Shown here: positions 10,253 to 18,920 of the stretch, piece by piece | How the letters are laid out: each line of letters opens with the position of its first letter | Numbering within the stretch: position 1 is the stretch's first letter | Assembly: GCF_004000825.1 (NCBI RefSeq) | Contig: NZ_BILZ01000002.1 | Location: 1 to 64,000 of the forward strand | Length of the DNA stretch: 64,000 bases | Source: Paenibacillus kobensis NBRC 15729 | GTDB taxonomy: Bacteria > Bacillota > Bacilli > Paenibacillales > Paenibacillaceae | Reading direction: 5' to 3' | Made by a program: the position numbers and the translations under genes | Notes under the pieces: generated by a model | Seen by the model: only the letters and a program-made list of their open reading frames with translations | Told to the model about the DNA's origin: nothing | Databases searched by the model: none

Positions 10253-10290
10253 AAAAAAACCACCTATCAGAATAATTATTTTATTCTCAT

Positions 10291-11661
10291 TTATACAAAA
10301 ATTTTTCCGGGATTCATGATGTGTTGCGGATCAAATAGATCTTTGATCTTTCGCATCGTTGCAATTAGATCATCGTGCTGTTCTTGCAAGTATTCAATCT
10401 TGCCGAGTCCGATTCCATGTTCTCCAGTACAAGTCCCCCCGTTTTGTAACGCGAAGTCAACGATAGCGCTATACACGGTTTGCGCCCTTTTAACATCAAA
10501 GCTGTCACTAGGATCGACAGTAAATACAGCATGAAAATTACCATCCCCCACATGACCTAGGACCGCTCCTTTTATTTGGTGCTCATTCATGATCATTCTG
10601 GCATTTTCGATTGCTTGAGGCATTACAGTTAGCGGGACACATACATCGGTAGCCATCAACCTCTTCTGAGGCTCCAACGACAGAATTGCAAAAGCGGCTT
10701 CATGTCTTGCCATCCAAAGCTGCTCTCTCTCGTTCTTCCTGAATGCATGATTCAAATTATTGCATCCCTCTGAAAGCAATATCTCTTTCGCCTTGACCAA
10801 ATCGTTTTTTACTGTGTATTTCTTTCCAGTAAGATTCATTACTAACTGAGCAGTAACAGGTAGATTGATATTTTTGTAACAATTAATTGCATAGACCGTG
10901 TTTTCATCTAAGATCTCAACACACCCTAAAGATAGGCCGCATTTTATCAATTTACCGACCGCTTTACTTGCCGCTTCAACACTTTGGAACCCGGCAGTGA
11001 TTGTAACCGTTTCTTCAGGGAGCAAGTAGACTCTCAGAATGAGTTCAGTTATGATGCCTAACGTCCCTTCGGAACCAATAAACAATCCGGTGAGATTATA
11101 CCCAGCAGATGTTTTTAAATATTTGCCTCCAGTTCGTATTACCTCCCCATTAGCTTGTACGACCTCTAATCCAAGAACCTGGCTTCTCATTGTTCCATAG
11201 CGTACAGCATTTGTTCCACTCGCATTTGTGGCCGCCATGCCGCCAAGAGTAGCATCGATTGCCGGATCAACCGGGAAAAATAAATTGTGTTTCCTAAGCT
11301 CACGGTTTAGTTGATTTCTTGTGACTCCAGACTGGACCCTTACAACATAGTCATCAGGACAAATTTCAATGATCTTATTCATTCGAGTCATATTAAGGCT
11401 TATGCCTCCGCGAACAGGTATCACTTGACCTTCAACAGAGCTGCCTAGTCCGAAAGGCACGATAGGAACTTCGTGCTCCGATGCGAATTTAACAATCTCT
11501 TGAATATTCCTTATGTTTTCAGGATAGACAACGACATTGGGTAATCGGGTTGGATGATAGGATGATTGATCTTTTCCATGATTAAGCAGAGTTTCAAAAT
11601 CACTACTAACTTGATCCTCATTGTTCATTATTCGTCTTAGATTTCCCACCATTGAATCCAT
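10291..11661 (-). CDS. FAD-binding 2-hydroxyacid oxidase/dehydrogenase (GlcD / D-lactate dehydrogenase type)
   Basis: This 456-residue protein has an N-terminal FAD_binding_4 (PCMH-type) domain, with PFGLGSSVEGQ at about residues 70-80 and GGMAATNASGTNAVRYG at about 140-156. The C-terminal FAD-oxidase domain ends with the family signature GEHGIGLGK and IMNPGKIF. The family oxidises 2-hydroxyacids such as glycolate, D-lactate or D-mandelate to 2-oxoacids. It is first in the operon with the HPPD/HmaS-like and aminotransferase genes, so 4-hydroxymandelate is a reasonable substrate. The known hydroxyphenylglycine pathway instead uses an FMN-dependent Hmo at this step, so this would be a substitution. 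Ordinary glycolate or lactate oxidation cannot be excluded. Confidence 0.88.
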   Translation of the reverse strand: MDSMVGNLRRIMNNEDQVSSDFETLLNHGKDQSSYHPTRLPNVVVYPENIRNIQEIVKFASEHEVPIVPFGLGSSVEGQVIPVRGGISLNMTRMNKIIEICPDDYVVRVQSGVTRNQLNRELRKHNLFFPVDPAIDATLGGMAATNASGTNAVRYGTMRSQVLGLEVVQANGEVIRTGGKYLKTSAGYNLTGLFIGSEGTLGIITELILRVYLLPEETVTITAGFQSVEAASKAVGKLIKCGLSLGCVEILDENTVYAINCYKNINLPVTAQLVMNLTGKKYTVKNDLVKAKEILLSEGCNNLNHAFRKNEREQLWMARHEAAFAILSLEPQKRLMATDVCVPLTVMPQAIENARMIMNEHQIKGAVLGHVGDGNFHAVFTVDPSDSFDVKRAQTVYSAIVDFALQNGGTCTGEHGIGLGKIEYLQEQHDDLIATMRKIKDLFDPQHIMNPGKIFV

Positions 11662-11696
11662 ATTCTACGTAATCACCTTCTAATCATGTTAAAAAA

Positions 11697-11725
11697 ATTA
11701 TAACAGAAAAAGGATAACACATCTA
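11697..11725 (-). promoter_or_regulatory. Predicted promoter of the FAD-oxidase/dioxygenase/aminotransferase operon
   Basis: On the minus strand an extended -10 (TGTTATAAT; core hexamer 11697-11702) lies about 35 nt upstream of the ATG at 11661. A weak -35 (TAGATG, 11720-11725) sits at 17-bp spacing. The surrounding DNA is very AT-rich, so chance matches are possible. Confidence 0.45.
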
Positions 11726-11858
11726 TAATGTCTAAGTATGTCGATTTGTGTAATTAGTAATATTTATTTGTATTATATTTATAGATTCATGAAAACTTTA
11801 TAATATTAATTATTATGGACTAAACATTGCATGATCTGAGCCCCCACTCTACGATAAA

Positions 11859-11990
11859 CCTTATAAAACTCATGATAGAGCTTCATGAGCGCCCTTTTCT
11901 CTATCCTCGATCCATATTCCCAGTTCCTTCGCGATCTCCCGCTGCGTCCGCTCTTCCTCTCCATGCTCTAACCCGAACCGGCCGACGAGG
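11859..11990 (-). pseudogene. Relic of the sigK 3' end (sigma factor region 4)
   Basis: The minus strand encodes [23 protein letters not shown] followed by a degraded tail with an internal deletion. It matches the C-terminal part of the intact sigK gene at 49164-49862 nearly base for base (the fragment corresponds to about 49167-49310). There is no start codon or Shine-Dalgarno for this frame, and the recognition helix is interrupted. It lies in the 440-bp gap between the FAD-oxidase promoter and the BtrH-like gene. It is a dead fragment left by duplication or recombination with sigK. Confidence 0.75.
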
Positions 11991-12051
11991 TCCTCCAGAT
12001 CTTCTTTCCTGGTCCTCCGAGTAAAATAATGCGGCAGGCGTACAACGACAA

Positions 12052-12075
12052 GAGCCACTCCTCCCGGAGTGGCTC
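12052..12075 (-). terminator. Hairpin downstream of the BtrH-like gene
   Basis: A perfect 10-bp stem (GAGCCACTCC / GGAGTGGCTC, loop TCCC) lies 28 nt after the stop codon at 12104. The T-run on the minus strand is poor (TCTTGT). The stem nearly matches the sigK terminator at 49136-49160. Confidence 0.45.
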
Positions 12076-12103
12076 GATTGATGTTTCTGCAGCAGCATCA
12101 TTA

Positions 12104-13138
12104 CTATGTCGCAGCCTTTAACATTAAATAAAATTGATTATTAAAATGTACTTCGTTCGTGTATATTTTGTTTAATAAACCAATACACTTATCCTTTACT
12201 TCCTTCGTGAGCGTTTTGGACATGATGGCTTTATTCGAATATATCCTTAATGACTTCCAGTCATTAATAATTTGGTCCAATAACGAGTCTATTAAAGGGT
12301 ATGCATTGATACGATCAATGTTGTACTTATTGAGAATATATAACCTATATTTCTCAGAGCATTTTCTATAAATCGTACTGCTTAGCGTTTCTATAAGACT
12401 TTCATTTGTTATAACGAGTTCGAAATTTTCTGCTAGCAACAGTATGTTATTCAAACCATCCGTTATTTCATTTTGATACCTGCACATATTTTCTACAAAT
12501 TTATTGATGTTCGTTTGCGCTAACTTCTTATCTTCCAAGATATCATGATCAGCGAGGGGCTCTGGTGAATATTCCCAATAATAGTTGGGCATTTTTATGT
12601 GTTCCGAACTCATACATGAAACTATAAATTCTGAAAAGGGTAAAGAATATTGTCTGTATTCTTTAATATCGTCAACCGTATATATTTCCTTGTTCGTAAG
12701 ATTAAAGCCATAGACAAATACAGGATGCAGTCCATGTACTTTGTTAAAGTAAAAGTCCCGCCCGCGTTGATAAAATAAATCAATAAAAATGGCAATGGGA
12801 TTGCCCTTAGAAATAGATTTGATTATTTCATCTTGTAAAGAATCTATTGCAGGAGATTTTCTGCTAATAGAGATACCCATTTTCTCAAGTATCTTATCTT
12901 CCTCTTCGAGATCCAACACTTCTAACTTAAAATATCCTCTTGTATTTATTTTCTGTTTATCAAATCGATAAATGCTAACGACATTATTTAAAATCGGCAG
13001 CTCATTTTTATTGAAATATTTTGCTAGCGTCAATAACAAATTATAATCGCAGTTATAATAAGGGAAATTATGCTGAGGGAACATTTTGAGCATTCCGTCG
13101 AATGGTTGAAAGGTATCCAGAGAAACAATTTCATCCAT
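12104..13138 (-). CDS. BtrH-like putative acyltransferase (papain-like fold family), copy A
   Basis: This 344-residue cytosolic protein has no signal peptide or membrane segments. The segment around residues 125-160 (HPVFVYGFNLTNKEIYTVDD) resembles the core of the BtrH N-terminal/C39-peptidase-like family, where a Gly-Tyr-Asp stretch is followed by a strand with a conserved Asp. In butirosin synthesis BtrH moves an acyl group from the carrier protein BtrI to an aminoglycoside. A second, diverged copy is at 23121-24176, and two carrier proteins lie in the same block, so a carrier-to-acceptor transfer is inferred. The assignment is by pattern only. DNA is more AT-rich than in the neighbouring methyltransferase genes. 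Start ATG 13138 has AGGAG at good spacing. Confidence 0.55.
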   Translation of the reverse strand: MDEIVSLDTFQPFDGMLKMFPQHNFPYYNCDYNLLLTLAKYFNKNELPILNNVVSIYRFDKQKINTRGYFKLEVLDLEEEDKILEKMGISISRKSPAIDSLQDEIIKSISKGNPIAIFIDLFYQRGRDFYFNKVHGLHPVFVYGFNLTNKEIYTVDDIKEYRQYSLPFSEFIVSCMSSEHIKMPNYYWEYSPEPLADHDILEDKKLAQTNINKFVENMCRYQNEITDGLNNILLLAENFELVITNESLIETLSSTIYRKCSEKYRLYILNKYNIDRINAYPLIDSLLDQIINDWKSLRIYSNKAIMSKTLTKEVKDKCIGLLNKIYTNEVHFNNQFYLMLKAAT

Positions 13139-13150
13139 AAAATTTTTCTC

Positions 13151-14137
13151 CTATAGTAGATTATTGTGATCATTAAGGCCAGGTTGCCTCTTAACAAGGT
13201 TCATCATACGGTATTGCCGCGCCCCAGCCCTCATCTCTTCATATTTCTTCGAGCCGGGCAATGCGATAAAATCATTGATATCTCCAATATTCGTGCTCGC
13301 GTTGTCATTGTTCGCAATCCCTTGTGTGCCAGTACGTTGCTTAGCGTTCTCGTCGCACGATAGAAGGACGTTCGAGGTCACATCCTGATTGCGGATTACA
13401 GACAAGCCTGCTTCCTCTAACAGCCTTACGTTTTGCGCTACCTCTTCTTCCAGCATCAGCTCCGTATACAGAAATACGCCGCCATATCTCATTATCCGGT
13501 ACACCTCTTCATAGAATCGTGCCCGATTCGGATAGGCGTGCGCTGATTCCATATTCAATACGACATCGAAACTCTCGTCCGCGAACGGAATATTTTCGGC
13601 ATCGCCGACAAGAAAGAAAGATTCAGTCCGCCGGGATTTGGCACTGCAATACGCAATATTCGCTGGACAAATGTCGAGACCGACACTGGACAGAGGCTTG
13701 AAATATTTATGCAAAGCTGCGATATTTCCTCCCCTGCCGCATCCGATGTCGATAACTTCCCGCCCCTCCAGCGCCGTCCTGCCCACTGCTTCGAGCAGCA
13801 GCTTGACTGAATTTCTATTCCATACATCGTCGGGTTCGATCACCGCATGCTGCTCATTCCCTGTCGAGACGTAACCATAGTTTAAAAAGGTTGCGAACCG
13901 GCCTATGCCGGAAAGCGCAAAGGAATTCGCAATCTCGCTATAATCTCGAATTTCGCCCAGTTTACGATTCCAATCGGAAGGGCGTTCAACTTGCTCGCGC
14001 CGATCGAGCATGGATACATAGCCATTCTCAATCGTATAAGCCGCATGACATCGGAGGCATTGCACAGAGGTATCCGACTGGGCCAACTCACCCTTGCAGC
14101 TGGAGCATACCAACCTTGCTTGCAGTTGCTGTAACAT
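13151..14137 (-). CDS. Class I SAM-dependent methyltransferase with N-terminal zinc ribbon
   Basis: About 328 residues. The N-terminus carries two CxxC knuckles (CSSC and CLRC, within residues 1-35), like the zinc ribbon of RlmA-type or Trm112-fused methyltransferases. This is followed by a Rossmann methyltransferase core with motif I VIDIGCGRGGN and an acidic loop GLDIC. A later FADESFDVVLNMES motif is typical of Methyltransf_11. The substrate is unknown. Its place, 12 nt upstream of the BtrH-like gene and downstream of an FkbM methyltransferase, suggests O- or N-methylation of the metabolite made here. The longer frame begins at TTG 14149; ATG 14137, with GGGGGT just upstream, looks better. 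Confidence 0.85.
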   Translation of the reverse strand: MLQQLQARLVCSSCKGELAQSDTSVQCLRCHAAYTIENGYVSMLDRREQVERPSDWNRKLGEIRDYSEIANSFALSGIGRFATFLNYGYVSTGNEQHAVIEPDDVWNRNSVKLLLEAVGRTALEGREVIDIGCGRGGNIAALHKYFKPLSSVGLDICPANIAYCSAKSRRTESFFLVGDAENIPFADESFDVVLNMESAHAYPNRARFYEEVYRIMRYGGVFLYTELMLEEEVAQNVRLLEEAGLSVIRNQDVTSNVLLSCDENAKQRTGTQGIANNDNASTNIGDINDFIALPGSKKYEEMRAGARQYRMMNLVKRQPGLNDHNNLL

Positions 14138-14159
14138 GACTACCCCCAAGAATCATATC

Positions 14160-15017
14160 TTATCCCTCATTCGCTGCCTGCTTGTGCATTTGATTCACTG
14201 CGTACACATTATAGTAATTGGGGATATTCAAATCGTCGTAATAATCGATCAATACATCGAAGCCGTTCGTTCGGAAGATGCTCTCGAGCCTGCTGATCTG
14301 CTCTCCGTCCAGTCCGTGTACCTCCATAACAATTTGCTTAATTTTCCCCCAATCTTGCGGATGGATGCCTTCCAGCACCTCGAACTCGCTCTTCTCCACG
14401 TCGATTTTGAGCAGATCAATCTGGTTGAGATCGTAATAGTGGATCATTTCGGAGATCGTAGTTAGCTTGCATCGATAGATTTGTTCATTTAAGAGCTTCG
14501 GCGACATCAAATAATCAACAAACCGTTTAAGCATTCGCGGGTCAGCTATATCGTCCTTGTAATGGTTGATTAACCCATATCGAAGATCCTCTTCGTGGTT
14601 CTCCCGGTATTTGATTTGGACGGAATCCGTGGACATCGTAGGAAAATAGGCAAACTCCGCTTCCTTATTCTCGTTGGACAGCCCGACGTTAACCGTCGTT
14701 ACTTGAGGCAGCGAGCTCGTATTCATCTTCAAGAGGTTAAACGTTGGAGGCAGCGGCTCAAAGGCATATACTCTGCAGTTGCTCTTGCTGCTGACATACA
14801 GGGTAAACATGCCGATATTAGCCCCGACGTCCATGACCGTGCCGTGATCCGGGAGCGTAATGCCGTGCTTGAAATACATCTCCTTGTGGAAAATCTCGTT
14901 GTAGAGGAACTCGGTCTCGCCTTCGTTGTTTTGATGGATTTCAATCCCGTTGCGCAGCTGTTTCTTGGTGATGCCCCCTGTCTCCGACGTCAGGCGCTCA
15001 TGTTCCGTCCCGCTCAT
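14160..15017 (-). CDS. FkbM family methyltransferase
   Basis: The SAM-binding core VMDVGANIGMFTLY, the acidic YAFEPLPPTFNLLK stretch and the late LLKIDVEKSEFEVLEGI motif are diagnostic of FkbM-type methyltransferases, which mostly O-methylate sugars and secondary metabolites. The frame extends to ATG 15077 (305 aa), overlapping the upstream permease gene by 20 nt, but no Shine-Dalgarno precedes that start. ATG 15017 has AAGGGG at six bases and still leaves the whole domain (285 aa), so I chose it. It is the second methyltransferase of the block and is probably co-transcribed with the ABC-2 exporter genes. Confidence 0.87.
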   Translation of the reverse strand: MSGTEHERLTSETGGITKKQLRNGIEIHQNNEGETEFLYNEIFHKEMYFKHGITLPDHGTVMDVGANIGMFTLYVSSKSNCRVYAFEPLPPTFNLLKMNTSSLPQVTTVNVGLSNENKEAEFAYFPTMSTDSVQIKYRENHEEDLRYGLINHYKDDIADPRMLKRFVDYLMSPKLLNEQIYRCKLTTISEMIHYYDLNQIDLLKIDVEKSEFEVLEGIHPQDWGKIKQIVMEVHGLDGEQISRLESIFRTNGFDVLIDYYDDLNIPNYYNVYAVNQMHKQAANEG

Positions 15018-15057
15018 TCCAATCCCCTTCTCAACAAACTGTTTATTGGGCATTTCT

Positions 15058-15870
15058 CTAACTGCTGGCGCTTTCATAGCGTTTGATGGCCACCTTCCAG
15101 AACAGCCTGACCGCGAGAAGCGATAGAACAGGAGCTACAAAAATCCATATGCCAAGGACCACATTCAATCGCTCAATCAAATAAACCGACGGCATGTTGG
15201 TGATGAATAAGACCGGTACGACATACAGCCCTAATCTCCGCAACCATTTGGGGTAAATGTACATGGGCATATTGTTCAAATCCCAGCATTTGTCAAGTAT
15301 ATCGAAAATCGAACCGGATTTCACCGTCCAGAAAGCAAGAATTTGCGGAAGAAAAAGCACTGAATAGGTCACAACCGTGCTGCTCAAGATCGCGCCGATA
15401 TATCCCGCCAGGTGGAGGAAGCTTGGATCGATGTCAAGACGCCGCCACGCCAGAACGACCATCGTAATCCCTGCGATCAGGTTCGGGATAGGAAACGCGA
15501 AGTTGACTTTCCGGAATGAAACCATGAACTGCAGCGATAGCGGCTTCGTCATATACAGGTCAAGCGTCCCGTTGCGGATATGGCCGGCGAACCTATAAAA
15601 ATTATCCATGAATAGCCCCGTATAGATCGCGATCATGATGGTATAGGTCCCGGTGAAGATCATCATCTGATCAGGAGATATCCCATTGATTTCAATCCCG
15701 AGCCGGAATACGAAGAAGAGATAGATCAACTTGGATAACAGGAATACGGTCTCCATAATCAAACCGGAGTAGAAATTCGCTTTGTATTCCATGTAACCGA
15801 GCAAGCTGTTCTTTGCGAAAATAAAAAACATACGTACATGCTTCCGAATTTCCGTTACACTGATACTCAC
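15058..15870 (-). CDS. ABC-2 type transporter permease (COG3694-like)
   Basis: About 270 residues with six predicted hydrophobic segments and the pattern of the ABC-2 permease pair that accompanies COG4586-type ATPases. GTG 15870 is preferred over TTG 15885 because GGAGGT lies seven bases upstream and the gene then begins four bases after the stop of the partner permease. With the next two genes it forms one exporter (ATPase plus two different permeases), probably for the product of this block. Confidence 0.82.
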   Translation of the reverse strand: MSISVTEIRKHVRMFFIFAKNSLLGYMEYKANFYSGLIMETVFLLSKLIYLFFVFRLGIEINGISPDQMMIFTGTYTIMIAIYTGLFMDNFYRFAGHIRNGTLDLYMTKPLSLQFMVSFRKVNFAFPIPNLIAGITMVVLAWRRLDIDPSFLHLAGYIGAILSSTVVTYSVLFLPQILAFWTVKSGSIFDILDKCWDLNNMPMYIYPKWLRRLGLYVVPVLFITNMPSVYLIERLNVVLGIWIFVAPVLSLLAVRLFWKVAIKRYESASS

Positions 15871-15874
15871 AGAC

Positions 15875-16684
15875 CTAACCTCCAACGGCTACATATTTCC
15901 TCATCCCGGAATCCCACGAGAACTTGGAAATTATCATAAGCACAATGACCCAGACCGCCTGCACGAAAAGCCCGCGTACGGTCTCATGATTCGTCAAACT
16001 CCCATTGATGATGTTAACCGGGAAGAATACGACATATTGAAACGGTAAAAAACTGGAGATTCTAGAAACCGTATCTCCGAAGATATTAAGCGGAAAGATG
16101 GCGCCACTGAGCAGATAGACCCCTTGGTTGAACGCGATATACACTCCCCACACCTCTGTAATGATGAACGCGAGAGCGCTAATCGAATAGAATAGGAGGA
16201 AATTGATGAGCAGTCCGAACAGAATGCTGACCAAGAACAGGACGATCTGCACCCCTCGAAGATGAAAATCCCAAATATTCATAAAGACGGTCATCAGGAT
16301 CACGAATAAAACGAGGACGACCCCGGTCTGAACCGTTTTCCCCCCGAAAAAATTGCAAATCCGATAGCTGAAGTAATGAATGGGCTGAGCGATAAATTTA
16401 CTTAGTCCGCCCGTCTTGATATCATTCGCGATTTCCCCTTCGAAGCCAGCAGAAACCAGCTTGGAAACGACGCCGGACAGCACGGAATAGATAATCATCT
16501 GCGAATAGGAATAGCCGTTGATAATCTCATGCGGCGAGCTGCGAAACACAGCCGTCCAGAGGAAGCATTGGACGAGAATGATGAAGCCGGCGCTGATGAA
16601 GCTCAGCAGGAAGTCAGTCCGGTACTCCATCTCGTTCTGAAGTGCAAGGATGTACGTCCTTTTATACTTCTGCAAGGCTTTCAT
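15875..16684 (-). CDS. ABC-2 type transporter permease (COG4587-like)
   Basis: About 269 residues with an N-terminal amphipathic stretch (KALQKYKRTYILALQNEMEY) and six hydrophobic segments. The open frame continues upstream to 16828, but that part lies inside the ATPase gene in another frame and has no membrane-protein character. ATG 16684, with GGGG upstream, gives a 23-nt overlap with the ATPase gene, a common sign of coupled translation. It is the partner of the permease at 15058-15870. Confidence 0.83.
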   Translation of the reverse strand: MKALQKYKRTYILALQNEMEYRTDFLLSFISAGFIILVQCFLWTAVFRSSPHEIINGYSYSQMIIYSVLSGVVSKLVSAGFEGEIANDIKTGGLSKFIAQPIHYFSYRICNFFGGKTVQTGVVLVLFVILMTVFMNIWDFHLRGVQIVLFLVSILFGLLINFLLFYSISALAFIITEVWGVYIAFNQGVYLLSGAIFPLNIFGDTVSRISSFLPFQYVVFFPVNIINGSLTNHETVRGLFVQAVWVIVLMIISKFSWDSGMRKYVAVGG

Positions 16685-17666
16685 GTTTGACCCCATCCTT
16701 TTGATACAAGCTTTCGATGCCTTGCTCGACCGGTATATCTTCAATCGTGAAATCAAGGATAGGGAACCTGTCCAGCATGATCTTGGAAAGCCGCTGGAGG
16801 TCATGCTTATCGACCTCCATGACGGCATTCATGCCATCATGTTCCATGATGGCACCATAATCAGTCAGCGCTTGCCTCGGCACTTCGTCCGTAAAGTGAA
16901 GTTTAATGATCTTCTTTGCATGGAACAGCTCGTTCACGCGCCGAAGTTCGCCGTCGTATACGATCTTCCCTTGATTAATGATGATCGTTCGTTTGCATAG
17001 ATCCTCGATATCCGCCATATAGTGGCTTGTTAGAATGACCGTTGCTTTCGTCTGCTGGTTATAATACTTCAAGAACTCCCGAATGCGCTTTTGCGAAATC
17101 AGATCCAGACCGATTGTAGGCTCATCCAGGAAAATCACCTGGGGCCGGTGGATAAGCGACGCGATCAGCTCCATCTTCATCCTTTCGCCCAGCGAGAGCC
17201 TTCGCACCTGAATGTTGAGCAGGTCCTTTACGTCAAGCATCTCCGTAAGCTCATCCAGGACAAGGTTATATGGCTTATCCTCGATCTCATAAATGCATTT
17301 ATTCAGGTACAACGATTCGTTCGCCGGCAAGTCCCACCACAACTGCGATTTCTGCCCCATAACGATCGAGAACTGCATCTTGAATTCTTTCTTTCGCTCC
17401 CAAGGGACATAGCCGAATACATTCACCTGGCCGCTTGTCGGATACAATATGCCGGACAGCATCTTCAACGTTGTCGTTTTGCCGGAACCGTTCGGGCCCA
17501 AGAATCCGACCATCTCGCCCTGCTCGATTGCAAAGGATATTTCGCTTACCGCTTCTTTGATCAGTGATTTTCGCTTCACTAAATTTTTAAGGGATTTTTT
17601 GAATCCCAATTCTTTTTCATAGTAATTGAAGCTTTTGGATAAGCGTTCCACTTGAATGATGCTCAC
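16662..17666 (-). CDS. ABC transporter ATP-binding protein (COG4586-like)
   Basis: This 334-residue nucleotide-binding subunit has Walker A GPNGSGKT (about residue 55), signature LSLGERMKME, Walker B VIFLDEPTIGLD and the switch His in ILTSHYM. The long N-terminal extension before the Walker A and the C-terminal domain after the NBD fit the COG4586 group that pairs with two ABC-2 permeases. The start is GTG 17666 with GAGGTG five bases upstream. It probably energises export or self-protection for the metabolite of the surrounding block. Confidence 0.93.
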   Translation of the reverse strand: MSIIQVERLSKSFNYYEKELGFKKSLKNLVKRKSLIKEAVSEISFAIEQGEMVGFLGPNGSGKTTTLKMLSGILYPTSGQVNVFGYVPWERKKEFKMQFSIVMGQKSQLWWDLPANESLYLNKCIYEIEDKPYNLVLDELTEMLDVKDLLNIQVRRLSLGERMKMELIASLIHRPQVIFLDEPTIGLDLISQKRIREFLKYYNQQTKATVILTSHYMADIEDLCKRTIIINQGKIVYDGELRRVNELFHAKKIIKLHFTDEVPRQALTDYGAIMEHDGMNAVMEVDKHDLQRLSKIMLDRFPILDFTIEDIPVEQGIESLYQKDGVKHESLAEV

Positions 17667-17698
17667 TGGTGCACCTCATTTATGTTGATTTCGAATAG

Positions 17699-18877
17699 CT
17701 AAACACCGTGCAAATGCAGGACGCTGCACTTGGAACATGCCGGTGTCAGTCGTTCGTCCATCATTTCCCTTATCCTTGTGTAAGTCAGGTTATGCCATAA
17801 TTCTTGTACGGACGCTTCATTTAATTTGCCGATCTCGAACTCCTTGAAAAACTTACATGCGACAATCGTTCCATCGGGCGTAATGTCCATCCGGTTCGAG
17901 AGCGCAAGACACTTCTTGTTCATCGTGCCTTTGCCCACCACTTCTTTGCCGAGTACGAAATCTTCGATCTGGTCATGATCCAGATTCGGCTGGTAGCGCA
18001 AACGCATCTTCCAGACCCGGTTGTTAACCCGGTCCAACTCACTCATCAAAGCAGGGATGCGCTCCGGATCGAGCTTGTATTTAAAGGCGTGCCAGCTTCG
18101 TTCCTCCTTATGCTCGCTCGCCGGAAGGAAGTCGAACTTCCGGTCGAAGTAATCGTCCATTCCCTGTGAGCATTCGTCCGAGATGTACCACGGAAAGCAG
18201 ACCATGACCAGATCGACGCCGACGCCCTCCAGAAAGTCCAGCAGATCGTAAAGCTTGTCGGTCATGGAATCGTTAACGACGGTATGGATCGAAATTTTGC
18301 CCTTGAATCGGTTTTCCTTACGAAGCTGGACTAGCATCCGGATAGCATCTATCGCCTTGTTGAACACCCCTTTGCCGCGGAGCGCGTCATTCTCTTCTTG
18401 AAATCCATCAAGCGCAATGAGCAGCTCTAGGTTGTCGGAAATTCGCAGCAAGGCGTCCAGCTTTCGCTCGATCAGCATCGCGTTCGTGCAGATCGTCGTC
18501 TCGCGGGGATAGGCTTCAAGCAAATCGGCCAAACGGTCGAAGTGGCTGTATACGAGCGGCTCGCCGCCCCAGATATAGAGCCTCGACTTGGCTGGCTCCG
18601 TCTCGAGTATCAGCTTCTCCAACAGCCCGTAATCGAGTTGCTCCCGCTGCTGCTCCGGTGTCATGAAGTGATGGTAGCCGGTGTCGTTCCATTGATAGCA
18701 ATGCTTGCAGCGCAAGTTGCATTGGTTCGTAAGTTTAATGCCGACAGACTCTGGCAACGGCATCGCGTAACCTTTTATTTTCTCCATGTTCCGCTTTGTT
18801 TCCACGGTATTCTTGATGGTACGTTTCAATATTTGCAAATCCTTGGCGGAATGATTAATCTCTGATTTCGGATTCAT
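17699..18877 (-). CDS. Radical SAM protein with SPASM-like C-terminus (1)
   Basis: This 392-residue protein carries the radical SAM cluster motif CNLRCKHCYQW (about residues 53-63), a GGEP motif (WGGEPLVY) and the usual TIM-barrel strands. The C-terminus has cysteines in the pattern of a SPASM or twitch auxiliary cluster (CLALSNRMDITPDGTIVACKFF, then CSKCSVLH). The reaction is not predictable. SPASM/twitch enzymes include peptide maturases and the butirosin dehydrogenase BtrN, and the BtrH/BtrJ/BtrI-like neighbours make a small-molecule substrate plausible. It is adjacent to a second radical SAM gene and is clearly different from it in sequence. ATG 18877. Confidence 0.9.
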   Translation of the reverse strand: MNPKSEINHSAKDLQILKRTIKNTVETKRNMEKIKGYAMPLPESVGIKLTNQCNLRCKHCYQWNDTGYHHFMTPEQQREQLDYGLLEKLILETEPAKSRLYIWGGEPLVYSHFDRLADLLEAYPRETTICTNAMLIERKLDALLRISDNLELLIALDGFQEENDALRGKGVFNKAIDAIRMLVQLRKENRFKGKISIHTVVNDSMTDKLYDLLDFLEGVGVDLVMVCFPWYISDECSQGMDDYFDRKFDFLPASEHKEERSWHAFKYKLDPERIPALMSELDRVNNRVWKMRLRYQPNLDHDQIEDFVLGKEVVGKGTMNKKCLALSNRMDITPDGTIVACKFFKEFEIGKLNEASVQELWHNLTYTRIREMMDERLTPACSKCSVLHLHGV

Positions 18878-18920
18878 ATCAACACACCCTTCATAAAAGT
18901 ATTTGGGTCTCTCACATGAA

